Shown one piece after another: positions 9,305-19,076 of a stretch of DNA of 64,000 bases. Both the position numbers and the translations under genes were made by a program. The notes beneath the pieces were generated by a model. The model had not been told where the DNA came from and ran no database searches. It saw only the letters and a list, made by a program, of their open reading frames with translations. The stretch comes from G963677485 sp942492855 (lineage in GTDB: Bacteria > Armatimonadota > HRBIN16), in contig OW818647.1 of the NCBI GenBank assembly GCA_942492855.1, positions 2,108,001 through 2,172,000 on the forward strand. Direction: 5' to 3'. Position 1 is the first letter of the stretch, and each line of letters starts with the position of its first letter.

Positions 9305-10801
9305 ATGCCTCGCAAAATGTTGTTTCTGCTTCTTTGCGGAGCGTTGATGCATTACTTCCTCGGGTTCATGCCGAGGGGCATCATGCCCAAGGATGTGGAT
9401 CATCTGTTGTCTGAGCAAGTCAAGCAGATCAAGGAAAGTTACCAGCCGCCAGCGACAATGCCGAAAAACTGGCTGGTGATTGTAGCCGGAAGCTCTTATC
9501 GAACCCTGTTTTACCTCAGCGAAAACAAGCCCGACCAGCAAGCCGTTGAGCGGGCCTTCATAAAGATGGGAGCACTGCCAGGCGAGGTCACCTCCGGAAA
9601 GAGCGACAATCGTTACGTGATACGGTGGCACCACCAGTGGTCGTACCTGGGCCGGGTATATGCCTCGACAGACCTATACCCTGAGAATCTGCGCCTTCGG
9701 TTTGCCCGCGCCATGGGGATGCCGATACAAACTTCTACATTGCCGATGTTGGTGTGTGTAGACAAATCCGCCGCGCTGGACCCACCACAATATATCGACA
9801 GCGGGAACCGCGATGAGTTGATAACCGTGGAAGGACCGTTCGTCGCGGGTGAAGCGTTGAATATCAGTCAGTGGGTCGCATGGTGGCTGTGGCTTGTGTT
9901 GGCTATATTTGTGTTTGCGTTTCTTTGGGAGATGTTGGCACCGCGTAAACATGACAAACGGTCGGACCAAAAAATGCCGCTGATGCAGCAGGTGAGGGAC
10001 TATAAGCAGATCACATACGCTGTTGTGGTTGGGCTGTTCCTAGTTCTGAACCATGATGGACTTCAAGAGATGCTTGGCAACGGGCTCGTCGATTTATGGG
10101 CGGGTGGGACGCGAAACATATCGTTAGCGTTGGTTTTAGTTTTACCGATCGCGTTTTTTGTGTTGACAGCGGTGTCGACAAGATATCGCCTCAAAGCCGA
10201 CCTGTCGAAAGCGGTATCACGGCAGCACGAGCGACTTCCACGCCTGCAGAAGACCCTCGCGGAGATCGTCTACAGGCGATCGATGCAAATACGGCATGAT
10301 GACTACATCCTGGTGAAGTGTGACAGCCTCGACCTGATGGGAGTACTTCCCTCTGTGGACCATAAACGGAAGATCGTGTTCGTGCCCCCGCTGGCACGGC
10401 TGAGCATGGACGTCGCCCAGATCGACTTCTGGATCACACGAACGCTTCAAGACCCTCACAGCGGACGTAATTGGGATATGGGCATCGGCCTATGCGTGCT
10501 CATTGCAGGCGGTATCACGCAGCTCATGGGATACGACAACGCATCCCTCATACTGCTGCTGGTTTTTTGGGCCATCGTGTTTCTTTGGGTAGGGGGCAAT
10601 TGGGGTTATGAAGCGGCCAAGAACACACGTGCAGACCTGGCTGCGATCGCAGTCACTGGTGACCCTGAGAGTGCCAAGCGGGCGATCAAACGGTTGTATG
10701 GCTATGGCAAAACCAGTGCGAAGGAGACACCGAAACGCATACTCGCCATCGACGTGAAATATCCACAGGCTGCGGTGGCCGTGGAAGAGGCCGTTCCGTA
10801 G
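9305..10801 (+). CDS. Membrane protein related to M48 peptidases, zinc motif absent
   Basis: 498 residues, AAGGAG seven bases before the ATG. An N-terminal hydrophobic segment (6-20) is followed by an extracytoplasmic domain of about 165 residues, then membrane segments near 188-208, 237-250, 260-282, and a pair near 397-440. Between them, VPPLARLSMDVAQIDFWIT... and TRADLAAIAVTGDPESAKRAIKRL resemble the segments around the active site and the E-x-x-AD-x-x-A...TGDP block of M48 (HtpX/Ste24) proteases. The expected HExxH helix is replaced by ITRTLQDPHSG, so it is probably not a metalloprotease. I do not recognise the N-terminal domain. Long direct repeats flank the gene. Confidence 0.6.
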   Translation: MPRKMLFLLLCGALMHYFLGFMPRGIMPKDVDHLLSEQVKQIKESYQPPATMPKNWLVIVAGSSYRTLFYLSENKPDQQAVERAFIKMGALPGEVTSGKSDNRYVIRWHHQWSYLGRVYASTDLYPENLRLRFARAMGMPIQTSTLPMLVCVDKSAALDPPQYIDSGNRDELITVEGPFVAGEALNISQWVAWWLWLVLAIFVFAFLWEMLAPRKHDKRSDQKMPLMQQVRDYKQITYAVVVGLFLVLNHDGLQEMLGNGLVDLWAGGTRNISLALVLVLPIAFFVLTAVSTRYRLKADLSKAVSRQHERLPRLQKTLAEIVYRRSMQIRHDDYILVKCDSLDLMGVLPSVDHKRKIVFVPPLARLSMDVAQIDFWITRTLQDPHSGRNWDMGIGLCVLIAGGITQLMGYDNASLILLLVFWAIVFLWVGGNWGYEAAKNTRADLAAIAVTGDPESAKRAIKRLYGYGKTSAKETPKRILAIDVKYPQAAVAVEEAVP

Positions 10802-11751
10802 CGGTTCGATGGTTCTTTTCAATCCAACGACAGATTACACAGATGACGCAGATTAGGATGGTTCAGTCCCAACGCAAAGGCGCAAGGGACGCGAAGGCGC
10901 AAAGGGGTAATGACCGCGCCGGTTTTGCAGACCGCTCACAATCGGTGTGCAGCCCATCTCCGGCGCGGTCTGGCGCGTAGGGGCGATTCGCGAATCGCCC
11001 TTCCCGCGCTGCGGGTTGCCCACCGTCCGCTTCAGCGGACCGGTACTGATCAGCGATGGGTGACAAGGCCCGCTTTAGCGGGTTGCCGGAACCCGTCGCA
11101 GACGCGTGCAGTGGTTTGGCTCTTTTCAATTCATCCACAGATGACTCAGATTACGCAGATTAGGTATTTGACCGCGCCGGTTTTTCGGTACGCTCACAAT
11201 CGCTATGCAACTAACCTCCGGCGCGGTCTGGCGGTTAGACCAATCCATTGTTGAAACATACCAAAGCCCTCCAAAAAACGCCAATCTCCCGATTGGCATT
11301 TCTCTTCCCATCCGAACCCATCCGCATGATCCGCGTAATCCGTGGTTCAGACGATATAGGCTGACCAGCCCCGATGCGACGGGTTCCATCGCTGATCATA
11401 TAGCAGCCCGCAAGCGGGCGCGTGGGAGGGTAGGCTCTCCACCTGTATTGCGTATGTCCGGTGCGGTCTGGGCGTAGGGGCGATCGGCGATCGCACTATG
11501 ACCACGCCGGTCTGGCGGATAGCCAGTGGCTGCCCACAGATCGTAGAAAGGGAAAATAACACAGCACAGTGGGTGATTCACCGTTGACGGATGTATAGAA
11601 TTGCCGTAACATGAGAGATAAGCATAGGTAGAACGGTATCCATCGATGGCTTTTCGTCACAGAAGATCATAATGATCGTAATAACAACTGACTTACCAAG
11701 CAAGCTGGCTATGAACGCCATCTTAGGACTCAATCGAAGGAGGGGCTATAC
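10802..11751. repeat. Repeat-filled intergenic region
   Basis: No gene is supported. 10833-10922 repeats 8945-9061; 10907-11140 repeats 8743-8971; 11165-11236 is another GACCGCGCCGG...CCGGCGCGGTC palindrome; 11277-11351 is an AACGCCAATCTCCCGATTGG element followed by CCATCCG...ATCCGCGTAATCCGTGG, seen inverted at 17340-17415. A GATCGGCGATC palindrome is at 11476-11495. From 11580 to 11751 the sequence is unique, AT-richer, and probably carries the promoter of the next gene. Confidence 0.7.
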
Positions 11752-12336
11752 ATGCTTTCGATCAAAGGGGTAGGACCGCGTTTCCGGTTCCTAATGATTC
11801 GTCTGTGTGCTGGGGCCGTTGACGCGATGTATATTTGGGGATGGGGATTATTCCTGGGTACGATTATATGTTTGCTTTTGTGGGTTCTGTCAGGAAAGAC
11901 TATTACGCTCAATGCCTCTGACTTCCTGGGAGCACCTGTGCTATACCTGCCTAGTTTTGGGTTTCATTTGCCAGGTTCATGGCCCTTCTGGACATCAATC
12001 CCATTCATCGCCTACTCTGTGGCCTACGGACTTCCATTCTTGAATATGACCTTGATCATTGCCCTGTATGTGGTATTGACTGTGTCTCTGCGTGGTGCCA
12101 CTCCGGGTATGCGTAGTTTGGATATGCATGTAAACACAACCACTGAAGCACCCTTGACATGGCCTCGCGTATTGCTATGGCATCTAGTCTCTATCCTATC
12201 GTATTACTGTCTGGGCTTAGGCTATCTGTGGGCACTATTTGATACGAAGGGGCGCACTTGGCACGATATCGCTGCTGGGGTTGCTGTGACTCGCGACCTT
12301 GTTGCTATTAAGGTAACACCCTTGGAGCACACCTAG
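11752..12336 (+). CDS. RDD-family membrane protein
   Basis: 194 residues with a strong GAAGGAGG ribosome site. The RDD pattern is visible: Arg in FLMIRLCAGAVDAMY followed by Asp at the end of that helix, and DTKGRTWHDIAAGVAVT at the C-terminus with the second conserved Asp. Four hydrophobic segments lie at about 25-45, 62-75, 95-112 and 145-163. RDD proteins are inner-membrane proteins; some act as Na+/H+ antiporters, most have no known role. It ends convergently with the oxidoreductase gene, with tandem hairpins between them. Confidence 0.8.
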   Translation: MLSIKGVGPRFRFLMIRLCAGAVDAMYIWGWGLFLGTIICLLLWVLSGKTITLNASDFLGAPVLYLPSFGFHLPGSWPFWTSIPFIAYSVAYGLPFLNMTLIIALYVVLTVSLRGATPGMRSLDMHVNTTTEAPLTWPRVLLWHLVSILSYYCLGLGYLWALFDTKGRTWHDIAAGVAVTRDLVAIKVTPLEHT

Positions 12337-12446
12337 GTCAGGCGCAAGGTAACCACCCACAGACGTAAATCATGAACCGCCTAAAGATACTGGTCGATGA
12401 CCACACTGTGCGCTAAAAGACTTGTGCCTGAGGCGTGCCTCACCCC

Positions 12447-12489
12447 AGGGTCGGGAGACCCGACCCTAACATCCGCCGGTCTGGCGGAT
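12447..12489. terminator. Tandem hairpins between convergent genes
   Basis: AGGGTCGGG-AGA-CCCGACCCT (12447-12467) is a perfect 9-bp stem, followed by ATCCGCC-GGTCT-GGCGGAT (12471-12489). Both lie between the 3' ends of the RDD gene and the oxidoreductase gene. Neither is followed by a T run, so a terminator role is inferred from position only. Confidence 0.45.
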
Positions 12490-12520
12490 GACGGATAAGG
12501 GGCGCATCAACCTGCACCCT

Positions 12521-13623
12521 TCATCGCACCCAGTCGCGCGAATCGGGTACCGGCAGCCAGGCGCTGTCCTGCAGCACCGACTGCTGGCTGATCAAACCCG
12601 GCAGGGTCATGTCCATCGCCTCATGAATACCCACGGGCATCTCTCTGCCTTCGATGAGAGCATCTACTAAATTTCGCACCTGCCAGTAGTCACCACCACC
12701 GTGACCGGCCTCGAGCGCTTCCCTGGGCGGATTCAACCACTCGTCTGGTAGGAACTGCTTCTCAAGATCAGCCAGAGGCATCCACTCCACCGTTTCAGAC
12801 TGGCTGCGTAGCCAAATCCTGGATTGGTCCCCAAACCCTCTGCTGGCCTCGTAACAGCCATCGGTGCCCTGCAGCGAAAAGAAGGTGCTGCCTGGCCGGT
12901 TGGAGAGCATATCAACCCGTATTTTTCCAGTCCGCCACTGGTTGTCTTGCCAAGCATGATGCATCCATCCTGCGCTTCGTAAGCTAATCCAGCGGCATCG
13001 GTGTAATGGTGACCGGTGCCTGCACAACTAACCGACACCATCCGTTCGCCCATCCACTGCAGAACGGGCCCGATGCAGTGTGTGCCGTATGTGATGCCGT
13101 CCACACCCGTCTGCCATGTGCGGCGCCACTTGGTGACCTCGTTCAACGCCTTGAGTTCATGGAGATACTCACCCTCCGCGAAATACATCGTGCCGAAAAG
13201 TCCCGCTTTTGCGATGCTCTTGATCAGCACACTCTCCTTGGTGTAACAGACGTTCTCCGCCATCATATACTGGCCTTTGCTCTTCGTGACCGCCTGAACG
13301 AGCCGTTTCACCTCATCTATGGATACCACAGCCGGTACCTCACCCAGCACATGGACATCGCGCTCTAGGGCCGCAATGCACTGCTCTGCGTGGCATGGCA
13401 TGGGGGTTGCCACCACCACGATGTCGGGCTTTGCCTGCTCCAGCATCTGCTCGAAATCGGAGTAGAGCTTCACACCTTCGGGCTTGTTAGGGGTGTTCGC
13501 CAGCTTCTCCGTGTTGATGTCACACAACGCCACAATCTGCGTGTGCGGGTTGGACTCGAACGGCGTGATGAAGCAGCTTCCGCGGCCCGCGGCACCCACA
13601 ATGGCGACTTTGAGATCATTCAC
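12521..13623 (-). pseudogene. Gfo/Idh/MocA oxidoreductase with a one-base frameshift
   Basis: An NAD(P)-dependent sugar dehydrogenase family member of about 367 residues if repaired. The Rossmann start is VAIVGAAGRGS; the end is DYWQVRNLVDALIEGREMP. The reading frame breaks at an A5 run (TTTTT on the plus strand, 12923-12927): one extra A joins GGLEK to IRVDMLSNRPGS smoothly. The usual catalytic E-K-P motif reads E-V-P (GEVPAV), so the Lys is missing as well. The start is GTG 13623, overlapping the stop of the GH127 gene by four bases (GTGA), which indicates coupled translation. A sequencing indel, a real pseudogene, or slippage on the A run are all possible. Confidence 0.8.
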
Positions 13624-15482
13624 CGGCCATACTTCCTGTATAACAACCCATCCCAGCCAGAGCTGCTGGAAGTCATACCCTCCTGCCGTATCCACACACG
13701 TTGACTGCTGGGCTCTCGGTTGGCCATGGCGTAAAACGGGATCGCGGTAAGCATCCTGCCATCGCTGGCGGCGGTACTGATCACTGTGATGCCGCCCAGA
13801 AGATTGGCACGGTATTCGGTGTGGAATTCCGGTTGAGCGGCCAACGTAGTCTCAATATTGCCGCCATTGTCGATGCCTTCCAGGCCATAGACCAGGGGAC
13901 CGCGGGTGATGGTCACCATACCAGTGTCCTCGGTCACCTTGGGATGGGCCTCCACGCGTTCCACCAGCATGGACATCTGTAATACCAGTTTGTCGTTGCT
14001 GCTCCATTTCCGCTTCACGCAGGCATAGCCATTGACCATCTGAGGGCTGGTGACCCTCTTACCGTTGAGGAGCAGGCTCCACTCACGGCACCAGCCCGGG
14101 ATGCGCATCCGGAGTTCGAAAGATCGAGGTTTGGCCATGTCGACGATGAGCGTCACAGTGCCATCCTGAGGGTAGTTTGTCTTCTGGGTAAGCGCCACAT
14201 CGCCAGATTTCATCTTGAGGGTAGCCTTGCTGCCCACAAAGAGATTTACGTAGGCAGCATCATCGGATACAGCATAGATGAACCTCTGCATCCCCAGCAG
14301 AGTTCGTGTGATGCAGGGCGGGCAGCAGACCCAGATATTGTTGCGAGGGTTGTCTTTGTCGGTCAGCGGATTTCGATAGTAGCTTGTGGTGCCGTCCAGC
14401 GAGATGCTGTGCAACAAATTGTTATATAGGGAGCGTTCGAGCACATCGATGCTTTCAGACTTTCCATCCATCAAGAACATGCTCTGGGCGAAGGAGATCA
14501 AACCACAGGCTGCGCAGGATTCGCAATAACTGCGATTCGGAAGCTCGTAAGCTGGACCAAACGCTTCGTCTTTATCGAGTGAACCGACGCCACCGGTGAT
14601 ATACATCTTTCGTGTGGTTGTGTCCGTCCAGAGTCTTCTAGCCGCGGCGATGAGCTGTTTGTCCTTTGTCTCGGTTGCCACTCCCGCCACACCGGTCAGA
14701 TAAAACATCGAACGCACGGCATGACCGGTCACTTCTTGTAACTGGTTAATGGGCTGATGGTCCATAAAATACTCGCGGTGTTCCCCTCGCGACTGCGTCC
14801 AGCTACCCCCTCTTCGGGATATCCAGTCCTTGGCCAAGTCGAGGTAACGCTTCTGACCAGTATGCTGATAGAGCCGCACTAACGCAAGCTCAAGCTCCGC
14901 ATGACCGCAATAGCCCTCATGCTTTTCGGTGATGAAATACTGGTAGATATGATCTGCCATCTTGCAGGCCACATCCAAAAATGACCGTTTACCGGTTGAT
15001 TCGTAATAGGCAACCGCCGCCTCTATCATGTGCCCCGCGACGTAACCATCGTGCTGTCCATCAAGATTCGCCCAGGGTGTCATTTTGCGCACGGTGATGA
15101 GCGCATTGACGTAGCCGTCAGGTTGTTGTGCCGCAGCAATCGCCGCGATGATTCCGTCCGCCTTTTTAGCAAGCTCAGGATCATCCTCCTGGCCCAGGCT
15201 GTAGGCGACAGTCTCCATCACCTTGTGCAGGTTCGCCTGGTTCCAGGGAGTATCGGAACCTCTCGTCTCGTTGCGCCAGCCCGCGGCGATCTCGTTATCC
15301 TCAATCTCCTTGTTCACATATTGCCAGGAGTGGGGGATGGATTTATGCCGTACCACGCTCTGTATCGGGGACCAGAATGCGTCTTCAATCTTTACCGATT
15401 TGAAACTCGGCGGCCGGCGTGAATCTGCGACCGCGGACAACGTCAGAGTGAGTAGAAACAAGATGATCAATGCGAATTTCAT
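13620..15482 (-). CDS. Secreted GH127 beta-L-arabinofuranosidase
   Basis: 620 residues from the ATG at 15482, which is preceded by GGAG and followed by a typical signal peptide (MKFALIILFLLTLTLSAVA); an upstream extension of the frame is not needed. The (alpha/alpha)6 barrel of GH127 (DUF1680) is recognisable: WNQANLHKVMET, QHDGYVAGHMIEAAVAYYE, GHAELELALVRLY. The zinc-thiolate centre is present as Glu321-x-Cys323 (YCESCA) and Cys386-Cys387 (VCCPPC); by analogy with the bifidobacterial enzyme the second Cys is the nucleophile. It would remove beta-L-arabinofuranose from plant glycans. It is divergently transcribed from the paralogue at 15644, with 161 bp between. Confidence 0.9.
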   Translation of the reverse strand: MKFALIILFLLTLTLSAVADSRRPPSFKSVKIEDAFWSPIQSVVRHKSIPHSWQYVNKEIEDNEIAAGWRNETRGSDTPWNQANLHKVMETVAYSLGQEDDPELAKKADGIIAAIAAAQQPDGYVNALITVRKMTPWANLDGQHDGYVAGHMIEAAVAYYESTGKRSFLDVACKMADHIYQYFITEKHEGYCGHAELELALVRLYQHTGQKRYLDLAKDWISRRGGSWTQSRGEHREYFMDHQPINQLQEVTGHAVRSMFYLTGVAGVATETKDKQLIAAARRLWTDTTTRKMYITGGVGSLDKDEAFGPAYELPNRSYCESCAACGLISFAQSMFLMDGKSESIDVLERSLYNNLLHSISLDGTTSYYRNPLTDKDNPRNNIWVCCPPCITRTLLGMQRFIYAVSDDAAYVNLFVGSKATLKMKSGDVALTQKTNYPQDGTVTLIVDMAKPRSFELRMRIPGWCREWSLLLNGKRVTSPQMVNGYACVKRKWSSNDKLVLQMSMLVERVEAHPKVTEDTGMVTITRGPLVYGLEGIDNGGNIETTLAAQPEFHTEYRANLLGGITVISTAASDGRMLTAIPFYAMANREPSSQRVWIRQEGMTSSSSGWDGLLYRKYGR

Positions 15483-15643
15483 TCCATATACTCCAGAGTG
15501 ATGATCGGCACAGCGGGGTTCTACAGTGGTATATACGCCATTTGCGGCTTGGTATCCTGTCAATGACGATGCCTTATCCACGCAGGATAGCCCATCACCT
15601 GCGCCGAAGTATAAAGTGACTGACCAACTGAGGGAGACGACCA

Positions 15644-17251
15644 ATGAGGTTCCTTGCCGCGTTATCTGCCATGCTGGCCTGCAGTGCTGTTATGGCCCAG
15701 GTGCAAAAGCCGTTCCAGGTGGGTGTAGAGCTGCCCACCATGCTGCCGGTTGACCCCACCGTGGAGCTGATGCTGAAGGACCTTGGGGTGAACTACCTCA
15801 ATTTCTATACATTCAATAACTATGGTCCGCCGGAACAAGATGCGATGGCCGTGTATGACGCGCATGCAGCTCTGGCGAAGCGGCTAGGTGCGAACTACCA
15901 ACTGGCGTGCCACCACATGGATGTGCCCGAAGCGGTGGTCCGTAAAGCAGCGCAGGACCCGCTCTGTCAGGGTGTGATCATCGACGAGTTGGAGCACATC
16001 CGGCTTTTGTGGCGAGTAGCCGGGCCCACTGCTGATGTGCTGGCCGACCCTGCGATGTTCACGGACCTCTATGATGCCCACGACAAGTCGGTGGCAGCCT
16101 GGCAAAAACTGGCGGATAAGTATCGCGGATACGGTCTGACCAGCTTCAACAGCACGCATGTCTGGCCGGTGCTACTCTCCGTGGCGGCCAAAGGCGGATG
16201 GAATCCCACGCCCAAAATCTGCAAGGAGTTCTACTCGCCGGTTTCACTGGCTATCGGCATGGGCGCCGCGCTGCAATATGACAAGCCGTTAATGGTGGAC
16301 TGCGACCTGTGGTTCTGGGACCTGCTGCCTGGTCACACGCCCGAGGAGTATCGCAGCAATCTGCTGCTGGCCTACTGGAGCGGGGCCGACGGCGTGTACA
16401 CCGAAGGCCCCGGGTTCAACCTGTATCCCGCGGGCCGGCAGGGGCTGCCTCACAGTCTGATGGCGAAGCTGACCGACACGGAGTACTCCCTCACGGCCCA
16501 TGGCGAGATACTGCGCTGGTTCATCAAGGAATACCTACCGAAAAACCCGCGTGTCTGGAGCTTCCGCGATATCCAGCCCGATGTGGCCATCATCCGGTTT
16601 GAGGATAGCTGCTTTGGCCAGCGCTTCAGCAATATGCCGGACACGCTGTATGGCAGCGAAACCCTGAAGAGCGACGCCGATACCGAGGCCTGGTTCCAGA
16701 TTTGGAACGTGCTGACGGGAGGCAAGACCGGCCGAGATGGCATCAGTATGTTCCGCGCCACGCAGGGGATGTTTGGCCTCGAATATGTGCCGCACACCAC
16801 ACGGCGTGACAGCTACCTGACGCGGCCAATGATGTCGGGCTCGCACAACTTCTGGGCGCCCTTGAACAATGTGGTGGTGTTCGACGACACCGTGACGGCG
16901 GAGCGGCTGGGGCAAATCCCGTGCTTGTTCCTCACAGGCAAGCGGATCAGTGAGGCCACCTGGCAGGCGGTTCAAGAGCGTGTGAAGCAGGGAGCCACCT
17001 GCGTGATCTGGGCTCCGCTGGCGAAGAAGCTGGGGCTGGAACCCAAAGGCGACATCACCGAGCTGCCCATGGGGAAGGGCAAGATGATCATCACCACGGA
17101 TTTCGGTCTGACGCCGGTCACCACCGCCGTGTGGAGCTTCATCGGCCGTGGCGACCAGATACGCTACCGTTTCAAGCAAGGCGAAGTGGTGTTCAAGAAG
17201 GTCGATGAGAACAAGGTGGACGTGCAAACCACGGTGTATCCCAAACCGTAG
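15644..17251 (+). CDS. Secreted protein of unrecognised barrel-like family, paralogue 1
   Basis: 535 residues with a signal peptide (MRFLAALSAMLACSAVMA). I do not recognise a named family. It is about as long as, and clearly homologous to, the proteins at 17466 and 25955 and the C-terminal half of that at 19142. Conserved acidic blocks suit a TIM-barrel hydrolase: IIDELEH (Asp114, Glu115, Glu117), VDCDLWFWD..PGH..EEYR (Asp219, Asp221) and GVYTEG (Glu254). The C-terminal third looks like a Rossmann-like or trimerisation-type domain (CLFLTGKRIS...CVIWAPLAKKLG) as in GH42 and related enzymes. The TAG stop belongs to a GTAGGGGCG repeat. Confidence 0.75.
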   Translation: MRFLAALSAMLACSAVMAQVQKPFQVGVELPTMLPVDPTVELMLKDLGVNYLNFYTFNNYGPPEQDAMAVYDAHAALAKRLGANYQLACHHMDVPEAVVRKAAQDPLCQGVIIDELEHIRLLWRVAGPTADVLADPAMFTDLYDAHDKSVAAWQKLADKYRGYGLTSFNSTHVWPVLLSVAAKGGWNPTPKICKEFYSPVSLAIGMGAALQYDKPLMVDCDLWFWDLLPGHTPEEYRSNLLLAYWSGADGVYTEGPGFNLYPAGRQGLPHSLMAKLTDTEYSLTAHGEILRWFIKEYLPKNPRVWSFRDIQPDVAIIRFEDSCFGQRFSNMPDTLYGSETLKSDADTEAWFQIWNVLTGGKTGRDGISMFRATQGMFGLEYVPHTTRRDSYLTRPMMSGSHNFWAPLNNVVVFDDTVTAERLGQIPCLFLTGKRISEATWQAVQERVKQGATCVIWAPLAKKLGLEPKGDITELPMGKGKMIITTDFGLTPVTTAVWSFIGRGDQIRYRFKQGEVVFKKVDENKVDVQTTVYPKP

Positions 17252-17274
17252 GGGCGACTGGCGGTCGCCCTTCT
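17248..17274. repeat. GTAGGGGCG palindrome supplying a stop codon
   Basis: GTAGGGGCGACTGGCGGTCG followed by CCCTTCTT. The arms GGGCGAC/GTCGCCC pair. The TAG at 17249-17251 ends paralogue 1. The stem followed by TTCTT might also work as a terminator. Confidence 0.7.
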
Positions 17275-17289
17275 TGCGTGCGGCGGTGG

Positions 17290-17415
17290 CTGCGTGTAAT
17301 CGGTCCGATCCGTCCGATCCGTCGGATGCCCGGATTTTCTGAACCACGGATTACACGGATGACACGGATAGGTTCGGATGGGAAGGGAAATGCCAATCAG
17401 GCGATTGGCGTTCCC
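17290..17415. repeat. ATCCGTCCGATCC and ATCCGTGG-type repeats
   Basis: A run of ATCGGTCCGATCCGTCCGAT units (17297-17325; relatives at 21943-21975, 27588-27620, 30120-30150, 35270-35300 and 37793-37822) followed by an inverted copy of the 11277-11351 element ending in the GCCAATCAGGCGATTGGC palindrome. At 17429-17445 the partly symmetric CGTATTTAGAATATACG lies ahead of the next gene. Confidence 0.6.
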
Positions 17416-17465
17416 AGGGGGGCGCGATCGTATTTAGAATATACGTTAATAACAGAGGTCACAAT

Positions 17466-19076
17466 ATGAAATCACTGATCACAACCATAGGAGCACTACT
17501 CATGGCGACTGCCGCAATGGCGCAAACACAGCAGCCCTTCAAGGTGGGCATTGAGCTGCCCACGATGCTGCCGGTCGAACCGGCGGTGGAGCTGATGCTG
17601 AAGGATGTGGGGGTGAACTACCTCAACTTCTACACCTTCAACGACGGAGCTCCGGTGGAGCAGGATGCCATGGCCGTCTACGACGCTCAAGCGGACATGG
17701 CGAAACGGCTGGGCGCGCAATACCAGCTCGCCTGCCACCATCGAGATATCCCCGAGGCGGTGGTTCGCAAGGCGGCTCAAGACCCGTTATGCGATGGTGT
17801 GTTGATTGATGAGCTGGAGCACATCCGACTGTTGTGGCGCGGCAACAATGCTGGTGCAAAGCTTCTGGCTGACACCGAGAATATGAAGGACCTGTATGAT
17901 GCCCACGACAAGGCGGTCGCTGGCTGGAAGGCGTTGGGCGATAAATACCGCAGTTGGGGCATCAAAAATCTGAACAGCACGCATGTCTGGCCAGTGCTTC
18001 TCTCTGTGGCCGCAGAGGGCGGGTGGAACCCAACTCCCAAAATCTGCAAGGAGTTCTTCTCACCGGTGTCGCTTGCCATCGGCATGGGAGCCGCACTGCA
18101 GTATGATAAGCCGCTGATGGTCGACTGCGACCTGTGGTTCTGGGACATGGTGCCGGGGCACCCCGCAGAGGAGTATCGCAGCAACCTGTTGCTGGCTTAT
18201 TGGAGCGGGGCGGACGGTATCTACACAGAGGGGGCCGGGTATAACCTGCTGCCGGCGGGTCGACAGGGGCTGCCACACAGCTTGATGGCGATGATTTCTG
18301 ACACCGAGTATGCACTTAGCCCCCACGGTGAGGTGCTGAGGTGGTTCGTGAAGGAGTATATCCCTGCGCATCCCCGTCCGTGGAGCTTCCGCGATATCAA
18401 ACCGGACATCGCGATCATACGGTTTGATGACAGTTGCTTCGGCCAGCGGTATACCGGCATGCCCGACACGCTGTATGGCTCCGCCAGCCTCCACAGCGAC
18501 GCCGACACTGAGGCGATTTTCCAGATATGGAACGTGCTGACATGCGGGCAAACAGGCCGCGATGGCATCAGTTATTTCCGGGCGACACAGAACGCCTATG
18601 GCTATGAGTATGTGGCTCAGAACACGCGGCGCGATAGCTATCTCACTCGGCCTATGATGAGCAACTCTCACAACTTCTTCACCCCGCTAAACAACGTGGT
18701 GGTGTTTGACGACAATGTCACGGCTGACAAACTGCGCGACATCCCGTGTTTGATCCTGACCGGCAAGCGCATCAGCCCCAAGACCTGGCGGGCGGTGCAG
18801 GCGCGTGTCCGGCAAGGCGCAGTTTGCGTGATCTGGGCCCCTTTGGCAGTGAAACTGGGCTTAAAGCCCACGGGCGATGTGACCGAACTCGCCATGGGCA
18901 AGGGCAAAATCGTGATGACGAAGGACTTTGGCTTCACGGCTTCAGACGGTGTTATCACACCATACCGCGGCCGCGCCGACCAGATTCGCTACCGCTTCAC
19001 GCAGGGTGAGGTAGTGTTAAAACGGGTGGACGACAACAAGGTGGATGTGCAGACCACGGTGTACCCCAACCCGTAG
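17466..19076 (+). CDS. Secreted protein of unrecognised barrel-like family, paralogue 2
   Basis: 536 residues with a signal peptide (KSLITTIGALLMATAAMA). Nearly collinear with paralogue 1, including IDELEH (Asp115, Glu116, Glu118), MVDCDLWFWDMVPGH, EEYRSNLLLAYWSGADG and IYTEG. It differs mainly in the loop after residue 355 (CGQTGRDGISYFRATQNAYG), a plausible specificity loop. The stop TAG is again inside a GTAGGGGC palindrome. Tandem duplication of paralogue 1 or 3 is likely; function unknown, probably extracytoplasmic glycan hydrolysis. Confidence 0.75.
   Translation: MKSLITTIGALLMATAAMAQTQQPFKVGIELPTMLPVEPAVELMLKDVGVNYLNFYTFNDGAPVEQDAMAVYDAQADMAKRLGAQYQLACHHRDIPEAVVRKAAQDPLCDGVLIDELEHIRLLWRGNNAGAKLLADTENMKDLYDAHDKAVAGWKALGDKYRSWGIKNLNSTHVWPVLLSVAAEGGWNPTPKICKEFFSPVSLAIGMGAALQYDKPLMVDCDLWFWDMVPGHPAEEYRSNLLLAYWSGADGIYTEGAGYNLLPAGRQGLPHSLMAMISDTEYALSPHGEVLRWFVKEYIPAHPRPWSFRDIKPDIAIIRFDDSCFGQRYTGMPDTLYGSASLHSDADTEAIFQIWNVLTCGQTGRDGISYFRATQNAYGYEYVAQNTRRDSYLTRPMMSNSHNFFTPLNNVVVFDDNVTADKLRDIPCLILTGKRISPKTWRAVQARVRQGAVCVIWAPLAVKLGLKPTGDVTELAMGKGKIVMTKDFGFTASDGVITPYRGRADQIRYRFTQGEVVLKRVDDNKVDVQTTVYPNP

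Noticed and set aside
15483..15643. TTGACA promoter for the GH127 gene
   Set aside because: A TTGACA occurs on the minus strand, but the nearest TATATA is 22 bp away, too far for a standard promoter.
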